Positions 43,327 through 52,298 of a DNA stretch of 64,000 bases are shown in pieces. Each line of letters opens with the position of its first letter. The first letter of the stretch is position 1. A program made the position numbers and the translations under genes. This stretch comes from Rhizobiaceae bacterium (GTDB lineage: Bacteria; Pseudomonadota; Alphaproteobacteria; Rhizobiales; Rhizobiaceae), in assembly GCA_019635695.1 (NCBI GenBank), contig JAHBYZ010000003.1, positions 126,001 through 190,000 on the forward strand, in the 5' to 3' direction. The notes under the pieces were generated by a model. It was not told the origin of the DNA and ran no database searches. It was given only the letters and a program-made list of their open reading frames with translations.

Positions 43327-44832
43327 ATGGCCAAGCTGAAGATCAGCGGCGTGAGCAAAGCTTACGGCGCAACGGTAGCGCTCAGCCGCGGCGACCTCGA
43401 GCTGGAGGCCGGCGAAGTGCACGTGCTGATCGGCTCGAACGGCTCGGGCAAGAGCACGCTGTGCAAGATCGTCGCCGGCTCGGTGAAGCCGGATGCGGGC
43501 GAGGTGCTGCTCGACGGCAAGCCGGTGACCGTGTCCGGCCCGCAAGCGGCAAAGGCGCTCGGCATCGGCATCTTCTACCAGGAATTGAGCCTTGCCGCGC
43601 GTCGTACGGTCGAGGAGAACATCTGCCTTCCCGATCTGCCCATGCGCGGGCCGTTCGTGGATCGAAGGGCGCTGTCTGAGAAAGCAGCGCGCTACATAGC
43701 GCTGTTCGACGGTGTGACGGGCGGGGGCTTTGCCGCCGACGCGACGGTGGATGTGTTGCGCGCGGACCAGCGCCAGCTGGTCGAGATCATGAAGGCGCTC
43801 GCCACCGAGGCGCCGGTGCTCATCTTCGACGAGCCGACTTCCGCGCTCGACCGCGCGCAGGTCGACCGCTTCTTCGAGATATTGCGCCGGCTCAAGGCCG
43901 AGGGCCGCGCCATGGTGTTCATCTCCCACCGCATGGACGAGATCTTCGCCATAGGCGATAGCGTTACCGTCCTGCGCGACGGCAGGACCGTTGGCACGTC
44001 GCGCATCGCCGACACGACGCCGGCCGAAGTGGTGCGACTGATGGTGGGGGAGGAGCAGGCGCAGGCCGCGCCCGCGGCGGCTGCGGAAACCGTAAAGACC
44101 GATGGCGCAGGTCCGGTCGGGCTGGCCGTCTCCGCGCTTGCGGGACCGGGATTCGCCGGCGTCAGCTTCGCGGTGCGGCAGGGCGAAATCCTCGGCTTCG
44201 GCGGGCTGCACGGGCAGGGTCAGTCCTCGGTACTGCGCGCCCTGTTCGGCGCGCTGCCGCTGGCGGCCGGCGCGGTGACGCTCAAGGGCGGCGCCTACCG
44301 GCCGCACTCGCCGCGGGCCGCGATCCGCGCCGGTCTCGCCTATGTTTCGGGCGACCGCGGCCGCGACGGCGTCATCCAGGGCCGGCCGATCCTGGAGAAC
44401 GTCACGCCGATCCACTTCCTGCGCAACAGGCTGACGCTCGCCCGGCCCGGCCCGCTGCGCGACAAGGCGACGCCCGCAGTGGAGGCGCTGCACACCAGGT
44501 TTGCCGGTTTCTCGCATCCGATCGGCTCGCTGTCGGGCGGCAACCAGCAGAAGATCGTCATCGCCCGTTGGCTGATCGACCGGCCCGACGTGCTCCTGCT
44601 CGACGACCCGACCAAGGGCATCGACCTGTCGGCCAAGGCAGATCTGTTTGCGCTGGTGCGCAAGCTCGCCGCCGAGGGCATGGCGATCGTGCTCTACTCC
44701 TCCGAGGATGCAGAGCTGCTGGCCAACTCCGACCGCATTCTCGTCTTCAACGGCGGCCGGGTGACGCGCGAACTGGCGGGAGCAGACCGCACCCGCTTCA
44801 ACCTCTACGAAGCCGCCTACGAGGCCGCGTGA
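43327..44832 (+). CDS. Sugar ABC transporter ATP-binding protein (RbsA type, two ATPase domains)
   Basis: A 501-residue protein with two ATPase halves, as in RbsA/XylG. The first has Walker A IGSNGSGKST near residue 37. The second has the signature LSGGNQQKIVIARW near residue 402 and Walker B VLLLDDPTKGID. The second Walker A is degenerate, usual in the family. Its stop overlaps the next start (TGATG). Confidence 0.92.
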   Translation: MAKLKISGVSKAYGATVALSRGDLELEAGEVHVLIGSNGSGKSTLCKIVAGSVKPDAGEVLLDGKPVTVSGPQAAKALGIGIFYQELSLAARRTVEENICLPDLPMRGPFVDRRALSEKAARYIALFDGVTGGGFAADATVDVLRADQRQLVEIMKALATEAPVLIFDEPTSALDRAQVDRFFEILRRLKAEGRAMVFISHRMDEIFAIGDSVTVLRDGRTVGTSRIADTTPAEVVRLMVGEEQAQAAPAAAAETVKTDGAGPVGLAVSALAGPGFAGVSFAVRQGEILGFGGLHGQGQSSVLRALFGALPLAAGAVTLKGGAYRPHSPRAAIRAGLAYVSGDRGRDGVIQGRPILENVTPIHFLRNRLTLARPGPLRDKATPAVEALHTRFAGFSHPIGSLSGGNQQKIVIARWLIDRPDVLLLDDPTKGIDLSAKADLFALVRKLAAEGMAIVLYSSEDAELLANSDRILVFNGGRVTRELAGADRTRFNLYEAAYEAA

Positions 44833-45821
44833 TGGTCGACGCTGTGGCAAAGGCTCCCAGGCAGGCAGGCGGGATCAGGCGCTTCATCGAGCGCTATCCC
44901 TTCGTTCCGGCGCTGGTCATCATGCTGGTGCTGCTGGCGCTGAACGGCATCTGGCAGCCGCGCTCGGTCAGCCTCGTCGGCATCACCGGGCTGGTGAAGA
45001 CCTATCTGGCGCTGATGCTGCTCGCCGTCGCGCAGACCTATGTCGTCTATGCCGGCGACATCGACCTGTCGGCGGGCGCGATCGTGTCGCTGGTCAACGT
45101 GGTGATCGTCGCCTTCATGGCCGCGATGGGCGGCAGCGCCTTTTCGGTCATAGGAGCGATGGCGATCGGGCTCGGCGTCGGGCTGGCCTGCGGCATCGTC
45201 AACGGCATCGTCGTGGCCGCCTTCCGCCTGCAGGCGATCGTCGCGACGTTCGCCACCTCGATCTTCTTCACCGGGTTGGCGCTCTACGTCATGCCGGTGG
45301 CCGGCACGCCGGCACCTGCTACCTTCTGGCGGACCTTCGGCGCCCGCTATTTCGAGATTCCGTTCGTATTCTACGCGGCCGTGCTGCTTGCGGTGATCCT
45401 TTCTCTGCTGGCGCGGACGCGCCTGTCGCTGCAGCTTCTTGCGGTCGGTGACGACGCGCAGGGCGCCTACCAGAGCGGCCTGCCGGTGACGGCGATCCGC
45501 ATCCGCGGCTATGCGCTGTGCGGCCTGTTCGCCGCGCTGGCCGCCTTCTGCGTCACTGGCGACACGGCGAGCGGCGACCCGCTGGTCGGTGGCAAGATGA
45601 CCTTGTTCTCGGTGGCGGCGGTCGTGCTCGGCGGCTCGGCGCTTGCGGGCGGCTACGGCACTGTGGTCGGCTCGGTGTTCGGCGCGCTCATCATCGGCCT
45701 CATCAACTCGCTGGTCTATTTCGTCGGCACGCCGTCGGAATGGCAGAACCTCGTGCAGGGCCTCGCCATCCTCGTCGCGCTTGTCGCCGGTATCCTGATC
45801 GGCCGGAGGGCGCGCGCATGA
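44832..45821 (+). CDS. Ribose-type ABC transporter permease 1
   Basis: A 329-residue CUT2 permease with 8-10 membrane segments. It begins with a short charged leader followed by FVPALVIMLVLLALNGIW. GDIDLSAGAIVSLVNVV is the conserved RbsC-type motif. It is coupled to the ATPase by TGATG and to permease 2 by ATGA. Confidence 0.9.
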   Translation: MVDAVAKAPRQAGGIRRFIERYPFVPALVIMLVLLALNGIWQPRSVSLVGITGLVKTYLALMLLAVAQTYVVYAGDIDLSAGAIVSLVNVVIVAFMAAMGGSAFSVIGAMAIGLGVGLACGIVNGIVVAAFRLQAIVATFATSIFFTGLALYVMPVAGTPAPATFWRTFGARYFEIPFVFYAAVLLAVILSLLARTRLSLQLLAVGDDAQGAYQSGLPVTAIRIRGYALCGLFAALAAFCVTGDTASGDPLVGGKMTLFSVAAVVLGGSALAGGYGTVVGSVFGALIIGLINSLVYFVGTPSEWQNLVQGLAILVALVAGILIGRRARA

Positions 45822-46774
45822 ACGCGGTCCTCGACCTCCTGAAGCGTCCGCTGGTCGTGGCGCTGGCGCTGATCCTGCTGCTGCTCGTCGTCGGCGAGCT
45901 TCTGTCGCCGGGCTTCGCTTCGCCGACGCAGATCATGCGGCTGCTGATCGTGGCGGCGCTGCTCGGCATCGTCGCCGCAGGGCAAAACCTCGTCATCCTC
46001 GGCGGCCGCGAGGGCATCGACCTTTCGGTCGGCGGCGTCGTGTCGCTGTCGGCCATCATCGCCGGCAATCTGATGAACGGGCAGGACGCCGGCATCCCGC
46101 TCGCCATTATCGGCTGCATCGCCACCGGCGCGCTGTTCGGTCTCGCCAACGGGCTTGGCGTGACGCTGCTGCGCATCCCGCCGCTGGTGATGACGCTCGG
46201 CATGCTCGGCGTGCTGCAGGGTCTTCTGGTGGTGATCCGGCAGGGCATCCCGTCGGGCCGCGCCGCGCCCGGCCTGTCGCAATTCGTGACCCAGCCGTTC
46301 CTGTTTGGGCTGCCGGGCATCATCTGGCTTTGGGTGGCGATCGGCGTGCTGCTGGCGCTGCTTCTGTCGCGCACCGTCTACGGCCACCGCGTCTACGCCA
46401 TCGGCTCCAACGAGCAGGCGGCGCGCATGGCCGGCGTGCCGGTGGCCGCCGTGCGCGTGTCGCTGTTCGTGCTGTCGGGCGTGTTCGCCGCGATCGCCGG
46501 CATCTGCCTGCTCGGCTATTCCGGCTCGTCCTTCGCCAATGTCGGCGAGCAGTACATGCTGCCGTCGATTATCGCGGTTGTGTTCGGCGGCACGTCGCTG
46601 GCCGGCGGCAAGGGCGGCTACACCGGCACCATGGCCGGCGCCATGATGCTGACCGTGCTGACCGCCATCCTCACCACCGTCAACATCGACGAATCCGGCC
46701 GCCAGATGATCTTCGGCGCGACGCTGCTGGCGCTGATGCTGTTCTACGGCCGCGGGCGGGCGATGCGGGCATGA
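45818..46774 (+). CDS. Ribose-type ABC transporter permease 2
   Basis: A 318-residue CUT2 permease. The family motif appears as REGIDLSVGGVVSLSAI, and the late GGTSLAGGKGG loop is also typical. Together with permease 1 it would make a heterodimeric channel; many CUT2 systems use one permease as a homodimer. GGAGG lies eight bases before the ATG. It overlaps the LacI gene by 4 bases. Confidence 0.9.
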   Translation: MNAVLDLLKRPLVVALALILLLLVVGELLSPGFASPTQIMRLLIVAALLGIVAAGQNLVILGGREGIDLSVGGVVSLSAIIAGNLMNGQDAGIPLAIIGCIATGALFGLANGLGVTLLRIPPLVMTLGMLGVLQGLLVVIRQGIPSGRAAPGLSQFVTQPFLFGLPGIIWLWVAIGVLLALLLSRTVYGHRVYAIGSNEQAARMAGVPVAAVRVSLFVLSGVFAAIAGICLLGYSGSSFANVGEQYMLPSIIAVVFGGTSLAGGKGGYTGTMAGAMMLTVLTAILTTVNIDESGRQMIFGATLLALMLFYGRGRAMRA

Positions 46775-47790
46775 ACGAGCGGCCCAAGATCAAGGACATC
46801 GCGCTGCGCCTCGGCGTCTCGCCGGCGACAGTGTCGCGGGCGCTGTCGGGCACCGGGCTGGTGGCCGAGCCGACGTTGAGCCGCATCCGCGAGGCCGCCC
46901 GCGCCTTGAACTATCGCCCGAACGTGTCTGCCCGCAATTTGCGCACGCGGCGCTCCATGTCGGTGCTGATGGTGGTGCGCGACATCGGCAACCCCTTCTA
47001 TCTCGAGGTGATGAAGGGCGTGGAGCAGGCGGCGCGGGAGGCCGGCTACTCCGTACTGATGGGCAACAGCGAGAACGATCCGGACCGCGAGGCCGAGTAT
47101 TTCGACATGCTGCGCGACGGTCATGCCGACGGCATGATCCTGATGACCGGCAAGCTGCCGGGGCAGGCCGAGGGCGACGACACGGGGCTGGCGGCGTTGC
47201 CGGTGGTGGTGGCTCTTGAAACGATCGAAGGTTCTGACCTGCCGCATGTGCAGATCGACAATTTCGCCGCCGCGCGCGACGCGGTGCGCCACCTGATCGG
47301 ACTCGGTCATACCCGCATCGCCCACATCACCGGCCCGCTGCCGGAAGTCATGTCGACGCTGCGCCGCGACGGCTGGCGCGCCGCGCTTGCCGAGGCAGGC
47401 CTGCCGGTGCCGCCGCAATACGAGCAGCGCGGCGACTATCTGCTGCGCACCGCGCAGGTGCTGTGCGGCTCGCTGTGCGAGCTGCCGCAGCCGCCGACCG
47501 CGATCTTCTGCGCCAATGACGAGATGGCCTATGGGGTGGTCCACGAGCTGCGCCGGCGTGGGCTGGACGTGCCGGGCCACGTCTCGGTGGTCGGCTTCGA
47601 CGACATCTACCTCAGCGAGGCGATGTTTCCGCCGCTGACCACGGTCAGCCAGCCGCGCGCCGAGATCGGGCGCGCCGCCATGTCGATGCTGCTTGGCGTG
47701 ATGGACGGCGACACGCCGGCCGCGCCGCTGGTGATGCCGACGGAGCTGAAGATACGCGGCACGACCGGCCCCGCGCCGAATTTGCATTAA
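46771..47790 (+). CDS. LacI-family transcriptional regulator
   Basis: A 339-residue LacI-type regulator with the HTH IKDIALRLGVSPATVSRALS at residues 7-26, a hinge (YRPNVSARNLRT) and a sugar-binding sensor domain. It is encoded inside the transport operon (4-base overlap with permease 2) and probably autoregulates through the two ATCGAT palindromes at 42.17-42.21 kb. Confidence 0.9.
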   Translation: MNERPKIKDIALRLGVSPATVSRALSGTGLVAEPTLSRIREAARALNYRPNVSARNLRTRRSMSVLMVVRDIGNPFYLEVMKGVEQAAREAGYSVLMGNSENDPDREAEYFDMLRDGHADGMILMTGKLPGQAEGDDTGLAALPVVVALETIEGSDLPHVQIDNFAAARDAVRHLIGLGHTRIAHITGPLPEVMSTLRRDGWRAALAEAGLPVPPQYEQRGDYLLRTAQVLCGSLCELPQPPTAIFCANDEMAYGVVHELRRRGLDVPGHVSVVGFDDIYLSEAMFPPLTTVSQPRAEIGRAAMSMLLGVMDGDTPAAPLVMPTELKIRGTTGPAPNLH

Positions 47791-47800
47791 GGAGAACCAG

Positions 47801-49036
47801 ATGGCTGTCAAACGGGACAGGCTGCGCGTCGGCTTCGTCGGATCGGGCTTCATCGCCCATTTCCACCTGAAGTCGATGGTCGGCGTGCGCAATGTCGACG
47901 TGACCGGCGTCTACAGCCGCAGCGCCGAAAAGCGCCGGCGCTTCTCCGACGCGGTGACGGAGCTTGGCATGGGCACCTGCCGCACCCACGACACCCTCGA
48001 ATCGCTGCTGGCGGCCGACGATGTCGACGCGATCTGGATCCTTTCGCCCAACGACACGAGGCTGGGCGTGATGCGCGCGCTGCATGCGGCGGTGAAGGCG
48101 GGCGGGAGCAAGATCTTCGCGGTGGCCTGCGAGAAGCCGCTGGCCCGCACGGTCGCCGAGGCGCGCGAGATGGTGCGGCTGGTCGAGGACGCCGGGCTGA
48201 ACCACGGCTATCTGGAGAACCAGGTGTTCGCCACGCCGGTGCTGCGCGGCAAGGAGATCGTCTGGCGCCGCGCCGCCTCGACCACCGGCCGGCCCTATCT
48301 GGCGCGGGCGGCGGAGGAGCATTCCGGCCCGCACGAGCCGTGGTTCTGGCAGGGCGACAGGCAGGGCGGCGGCGTGCTGTCCGACATGATGTGCCATTCG
48401 GTCGAGGTGGCGCGGCACCTGCTGACCGAGCCGGGGGCGAAGCGCGGGTCGCTCAAGGTCAAGGCCGTCAACGGCACCGTGGCGAACCTGAAATGGACGC
48501 GGCCGCATTATGCCGAGCAACTGAAGAAGCGCTTCGGCGCCGGGGTCGACTACCGCAACCGCCCGGCCGAGGATTTTGCCCGAGGCACGGTTGAATTGGA
48601 GGATGAGGCCGGCAACGAGTTGATGATCGAGGCGACCACGTCGTGGGCCTATGTCGGCGCCGGGCTGCGCATCCAGCTCGAGCTGCTGGGGCCTGAATAT
48701 GCGATGGAGTTCAACTCGCTGGCGACGGGGCTCAAGGTGTTCATGTCGCGCGCGGTTACCGGCTCCGAGGGCGAGGACCTGGTCGAGAAGCAGAACGCCG
48801 AGCAGGGGCTGATGCCGGTGCTGGAGGATGAGGCCGGCGTCTACGGCTACACCGACGAGAACCGCCACATGGTCGAGTGCTTCCGCAAGGGCGAAACCCC
48901 GCTGGAGACCTTCCATGACGGGCTCGCCGTGGTCGAGATCCTGATGGGGCTCTACATGTCGTCCGAGCTCGGCCGCACCGTGCGCTTCCCCGAGCCGGAG
49001 CTGGAGCACTATGTCCCGGTCGTTGCCCGCCGCTGA
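47801..49036 (+). CDS. Gfo/Idh/MocA family dehydrogenase
   Basis: A 411-residue dehydrogenase, longer than IolG. The Rossmann motif reads GFVGSGFIAHFHL (residues 10-22); the lysine motif is ACEKPLARTV near residue 109. The catalytic region reads LSDMMCHSVEVARHL. It belongs to the branch with an extended substrate domain that often acts on sugar or inositol derivatives. It follows LacI by 10 bases and overlaps the SIS gene by 26 bases, so it is part of this operon. The substrate is unknown. Confidence 0.86.
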   Translation: MAVKRDRLRVGFVGSGFIAHFHLKSMVGVRNVDVTGVYSRSAEKRRRFSDAVTELGMGTCRTHDTLESLLAADDVDAIWILSPNDTRLGVMRALHAAVKAGGSKIFAVACEKPLARTVAEAREMVRLVEDAGLNHGYLENQVFATPVLRGKEIVWRRAASTTGRPYLARAAEEHSGPHEPWFWQGDRQGGGVLSDMMCHSVEVARHLLTEPGAKRGSLKVKAVNGTVANLKWTRPHYAEQLKKRFGAGVDYRNRPAEDFARGTVELEDEAGNELMIEATTSWAYVGAGLRIQLELLGPEYAMEFNSLATGLKVFMSRAVTGSEGEDLVEKQNAEQGLMPVLEDEAGVYGYTDENRHMVECFRKGETPLETFHDGLAVVEILMGLYMSSELGRTVRFPEPELEHYVPVVARR

Positions 49037-50054
49037 AGCAAGCCCGCTGGACCTGCTGCATGGCGAGATGCGCCGGCAGAGCGCCGACGCGCTGGCCAGC
49101 CTCGACGCGGCCCGCGAGGGCGCACGCGCGGTAGCGGCGCATGTTCGTTCGACCGGCCGGCTGCTGATGCTCGGCATGGGCGCCTCGCATTGGGCAAACC
49201 GAATGGCGCTGGCGAACTATCGCGCGCTCGGCGTCGACGCGCGGGCGGAGGTGCTGTCGGAGCAGATCAGGATGCCTGCTGCGCGCCGCGACCATGCGGT
49301 GCTGCTCACCTCGCAATCCGGCGGCTCGGGCGAGATCAGGGTCTGGCTCGAGCGGCAGGGCGATCTGGCCGGCGTGTTCGGCCTGACCTTGCAGGCGGAC
49401 AGCCTGCTAGGCCGCGCGGTGCCGTGCCTCGTGGGGCAGGGCGGCCGCGAGCGCGCCTTCGCCGCCACGCGCAGCGTGACGCTGACGCTGGCGCTGCATG
49501 CAGCGGTGCTGGAGGCGCTCGGCATGGATGTGGCGGCCTTGCGCGATGTCTGGGCGAGCACGCCCGGCCTCCCGCCGCCCGCGCCGGAACCGGCCGTTCA
49601 CGCATTGGCGTCCTGCCGCACGCTGGTGCTGGCGTCGCGCGGCGAGCTGGTGCCGGTGCTCGAATGCGCGGCGCTGACCTATATGGAGCTTTCCCGTACG
49701 CCTGCGCTTGCGCTGGAGCTCGGCCAGCTGATCCACGGGCCGCAGGAGGCAATGGGACCGGACACCGCGCTGGTGCTGGCCCGGCCGGATGGACCGGACG
49801 CGGCAGGGGTCACGCGGTTCGCGCGCGCGACCGTCTCTTGGGGTGTGCCCGTCGTGCTGTTCGACATGGGCGGGCGACATCAGGCGATTGAGGAGACGAC
49901 GGCGATCGCGCTGCCGGCGCTGACCGGGCTGCCCGCCGTCGCGCGCCTGCTGCCCGCGGTCCAGGCGCTCGCCATCGTTGCCGCCGCGCGGCGCGTGCCC
50001 GACATGGGCGTGCCGCGTCGCTCGTCAAAAGTCACCGACGGCGAGGCGGCATGA
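49011..50054 (+). CDS. SIS-domain sugar isomerase/deglycase-like protein
   Basis: A 347-residue protein with two SIS domains in tandem, as in the isomerase half of GlmS, AgaS and the fructoselysine-6-phosphate deglycase FrlB. Domain 1 includes LLMLGMGASHWAN (near residue 48) and LTSQSGGSGEI (near 99), the phosphosugar-binding Ser/Thr motif. Domain 2 starts around TLVLASRGEL (near 204). No glutaminase domain is present. A PfkB kinase is encoded next, so it probably acts on a phosphorylated amino- or glycosylamine sugar. The start at 49011 overlaps the preceding gene by 26 bases. The exact reaction is open. Confidence 0.8.
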   Translation: MSRSLPAAEASPLDLLHGEMRRQSADALASLDAAREGARAVAAHVRSTGRLLMLGMGASHWANRMALANYRALGVDARAEVLSEQIRMPAARRDHAVLLTSQSGGSGEIRVWLERQGDLAGVFGLTLQADSLLGRAVPCLVGQGGRERAFAATRSVTLTLALHAAVLEALGMDVAALRDVWASTPGLPPPAPEPAVHALASCRTLVLASRGELVPVLECAALTYMELSRTPALALELGQLIHGPQEAMGPDTALVLARPDGPDAAGVTRFARATVSWGVPVVLFDMGGRHQAIEETTAIALPALTGLPAVARLLPAVQALAIVAAARRVPDMGVPRRSSKVTDGEAA

Positions 50055-50941
50055 CCACGCCGATCCTCGTTCTGGGCAACGTCAACGTAGACCTCGTGCT
50101 CGGCCCGGTGGACGGCTGGCCGGCGATCGGCACGGAGATCGAGGTGGAGCGCGCCGAAATGCGCGCCGGCGGCTCGGCTGGCAACACGGCGCTGGCTCTG
50201 ACCGGGCTCGCCGAGCCGCATCTGATGGTCGCCTCCACCGGCGACGACCCGAACGGAGTCTGGTTGCGCGGCGAGTTCGACCTCGCCTGCTGCGACTGGA
50301 TCGACGATCCTGGCATGACGACGACGACGGTCGGGATCGTCCACAAGGGCGGCGACCGTGTGTTCTTCACCACGCCCGGCCATCTCCAGCGGGCGACGCC
50401 GCAGGCTTTGCTGGCGCGCGTGCCGACGGCACCCCGGCCGGGTGCGGTGGCGATCCTGTCCGGCAATTTGCTGATGCCGGCGATCCGCGACGCCACGTCG
50501 AATATCCTCGTCGCGTTGCGCGAACGGGGCTGGACCACCGCCATCGACCCCGGCTGGCCGCCGCAAGGCTTCACCGCGCCGACCCGCGCGATGTTCGGCG
50601 AATGGCTGGCGCTGGCCGACCATGCGCTGCTGAACGAGGAGGAGGTCGCCGCTCTGACCGGCGGCGATGGAGCGTCCGCGTTGGTTGCTGCCATGCGGAC
50701 GGGCACTGTGCTGGTGGTCAAGCGCGGCCCGGCGGGCGCACTAGCGTTGGGTGGCGGCGAGGATTTCTCCGTCTCCGCCCCGACGGTCGAGGTGATCGAT
50801 ACGGTCGGTGCCGGCGACAGCTTCAACGCCGCCTATCTGGCGGCGATGGTTGCTGGTGAGCCGTTGCGCGATGCGCTAGCGCGGGGTGTCGAGGTCGCTT
50901 CGCGTGCTGTCTCCACCTATCCGCGGCGTTATTCGGAATAG
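50051..50941 (+). CDS. PfkB-family carbohydrate kinase
   Basis: A 296-residue ribokinase-like protein. The N-terminal GNVNVDLVLG and the glycine pair in RAGGSAGNTALAL shape the sugar site. The ATP/anion-hole motif DTVGAGDSFNAAYL near residue 253 contains the catalytic Asp. It is translationally coupled to the SIS gene (ATGA). It most likely phosphorylates the compound imported by the operon's transporter before the SIS protein acts. Confidence 0.87.
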   Translation: MTTPILVLGNVNVDLVLGPVDGWPAIGTEIEVERAEMRAGGSAGNTALALTGLAEPHLMVASTGDDPNGVWLRGEFDLACCDWIDDPGMTTTTVGIVHKGGDRVFFTTPGHLQRATPQALLARVPTAPRPGAVAILSGNLLMPAIRDATSNILVALRERGWTTAIDPGWPPQGFTAPTRAMFGEWLALADHALLNEEEVAALTGGDGASALVAAMRTGTVLVVKRGPAGALALGGGEDFSVSAPTVEVIDTVGAGDSFNAAYLAAMVAGEPLRDALARGVEVASRAVSTYPRRYSE

Positions 50942-50973
50942 GCGCGCGCGGCGCAGCACTCTATGGTTGCGGC

Positions 50974-51642
50974 ATGATCCCCTGGGAAACGCTCGACACC
51001 GCCGCCATCCCGGGCGGCAAGGAGATGCGGCTTCGGCGCCGCGGCGACGAATACTGGATCGTCGTCGGCACCGAAGTCCTGATGAACAGCCGCATGCGGG
51101 GCTCGGAAGAGGAGCTCGCGAGGTTGACGTTCGAGCGCATGGGCGCTCGGCCGGCGCCGCGCGTGCTGATCGGCGGGCTCGGCATGGGCTTTACCTTGCG
51201 CGCCGCGCTTTCCCTGCTGCCCGAAAAAGCGCGGGTCACCGTCGCCGAACTGATGCCCGCCGTGGTCGCCTGGGCACGGGGGCCCATGGCCGGACTGCAC
51301 GCAGGCAGCCTCGACGATCCGCGCGTGACGATCGTCGAGGGCGACGTCGGCGAATCCATCCGCGCCGGCGGCTGGGACGCGATCCTGCTCGACGTCGACA
51401 ACGGGCCGGAAGGGCTGAGCCGGCCCGGTAACGACGCGCTCTACAGTCATGGCGGGCTCGGCGCGGCGAAGGCGGCGCTCAACCCCGGCGGCGTGTTCTC
51501 GGTGTGGTCGAGCGGCCCCGACCACAGCTTTACGCGACGGCTGAAGCAGGCCGGTTTCGCCGTCACCGAGCAGGTCTCGCGCGCCCGCGGCAAGGCGGGC
51601 GGCGCGCGCCACGTGATCTGGCTGGCGACGCGGCCGGCTTGA
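50974..51642 (+). CDS. Spermidine-synthase-like class I methyltransferase-fold protein
   Basis: A 222-residue Rossmann-fold protein. The nucleotide/SAM-type motif reads VLIGGLGMGFTLRAAL near residue 64, followed by the acidic VAELMPAVV and the strand-4 region ILLDVDNGPEG. This resembles spermine/spermidine synthases, but the aminopropyl-transfer residues are not clear, so a methyltransferase or an inactive relative is possible. It stands alone between the PfkB kinase gene and nasT with no coupling to either. Function unknown. Confidence 0.68.
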   Translation: MIPWETLDTAAIPGGKEMRLRRRGDEYWIVVGTEVLMNSRMRGSEEELARLTFERMGARPAPRVLIGGLGMGFTLRAALSLLPEKARVTVAELMPAVVAWARGPMAGLHAGSLDDPRVTIVEGDVGESIRAGGWDAILLDVDNGPEGLSRPGNDALYSHGGLGAAKAALNPGGVFSVWSSGPDHSFTRRLKQAGFAVTEQVSRARGKAGGARHVIWLATRPA

Positions 51643-51661
51643 TCGGGCCAGACTTGCCGCA

Positions 51662-51687
51662 TTGCACAAATTTTCGCCGCTGTGCAA
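51662..51687. repeat. Inverted repeat TTGCACA-N12-TGTGCAA upstream of nasT
   Basis: Perfect 7+7 repeat ending 9 bases before the nasT start, with a 12-base AT/CG spacer. In RNA it would form a hairpin around the translation start. The arms resemble NtrC half-sites (TGCAC/GTGCA), but the 14-base spacing between those half-sites is not the standard 7. Its role is unknown. Confidence 0.4.
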
Positions 51688-51696
51688 AATGTCGGC

Positions 51697-52296
51697 ATGA
51701 GTTCCTCGCCGCTCAACATCCTCGTCATCGATGAGAACCGCATTCGCGCGGCGATCATCGAAAGCGGGCTGAGGGAGGCGGGCCACGGCCGGGTGACGCT
51801 GGTCCATGATGTCGCCGGCATCGCCCGGCGCATCGCCGAGATCGAGCCGGACGTCATCGTCATCGACCTCGAAAACCCAAACCGCGACATGCTGGAAAGC
51901 ATGTTCCAGCTTTCGCGTGCGGTGAAGCGGCCGATCGCCATGTTCGTCGACCGCTCCGATAGCGCCGCGATCGAGGCTGCGGTCGAGGCGGGCGTCTCGG
52001 CCTATGTCGTCGACGGGCTGCGCAAGGACCGCGTCAAGCCGATCATGGAGATGGCGATCAGCCGCTTCAACGCCTTCTCGCGCATGGCGCGCGAGCTTGA
52101 GGAGGCGCGCGGCGAGCTGGAGAACCGCCGGACGGTCGAGCGCGCCAAGGGCATCCTGATGAGATCGCGCGGGTTGTCAGAAGAGGCCGCCTACGCGCTG
52201 TTGCGCAAGACCGCGATGAACCAGAACCGCAAGCTCGCCGACGTGGCGCAGAGCCTCGTGACGGCGGCCGAACTGCTCGGGCCGGGAGGCCTGTGA
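51697..52296 (+). CDS. nasT: Nitrate-responsive ANTAR antiterminator NasT
   Basis: A 199-residue protein with an N-terminal pseudo-receiver (LVIDENRIRAAIIE, with VIVIDLENPN at the usual Asp site) and a C-terminal ANTAR RNA-binding domain (ERAKGILMRSRGLSEEAAYALLRK, about residues 140-190). In the NasS-NasT system NasT binds leader RNA and allows read-through of a terminator ahead of the nitrate-assimilation operon. NasS holds it inactive when nitrate is absent. nasS overlaps its stop by GTGA. The probable target leader is 1.4 kb downstream, before narK. Confidence 0.9.
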   Translation: MSSSPLNILVIDENRIRAAIIESGLREAGHGRVTLVHDVAGIARRIAEIEPDVIVIDLENPNRDMLESMFQLSRAVKRPIAMFVDRSDSAAIEAAVEAGVSAYVVDGLRKDRVKPIMEMAISRFNAFSRMARELEEARGELENRRTVERAKGILMRSRGLSEEAAYALLRKTAMNQNRKLADVAQSLVTAAELLGPGGL

Positions 52297-52298
52297 CG

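Noticed and set aside
42259-44850. 863-codon open frame on the minus strand
   Set aside because: It spans the complement of the binding-protein gene, the hairpin and the ATPase gene; no family motif, and its composition is that of an antisense shadow.
51662-51687. NtrC enhancer before nasT
   Set aside because: Half-sites match but are 14 bases apart instead of 7, and no -24/-12 promoter with correct spacing was found there.
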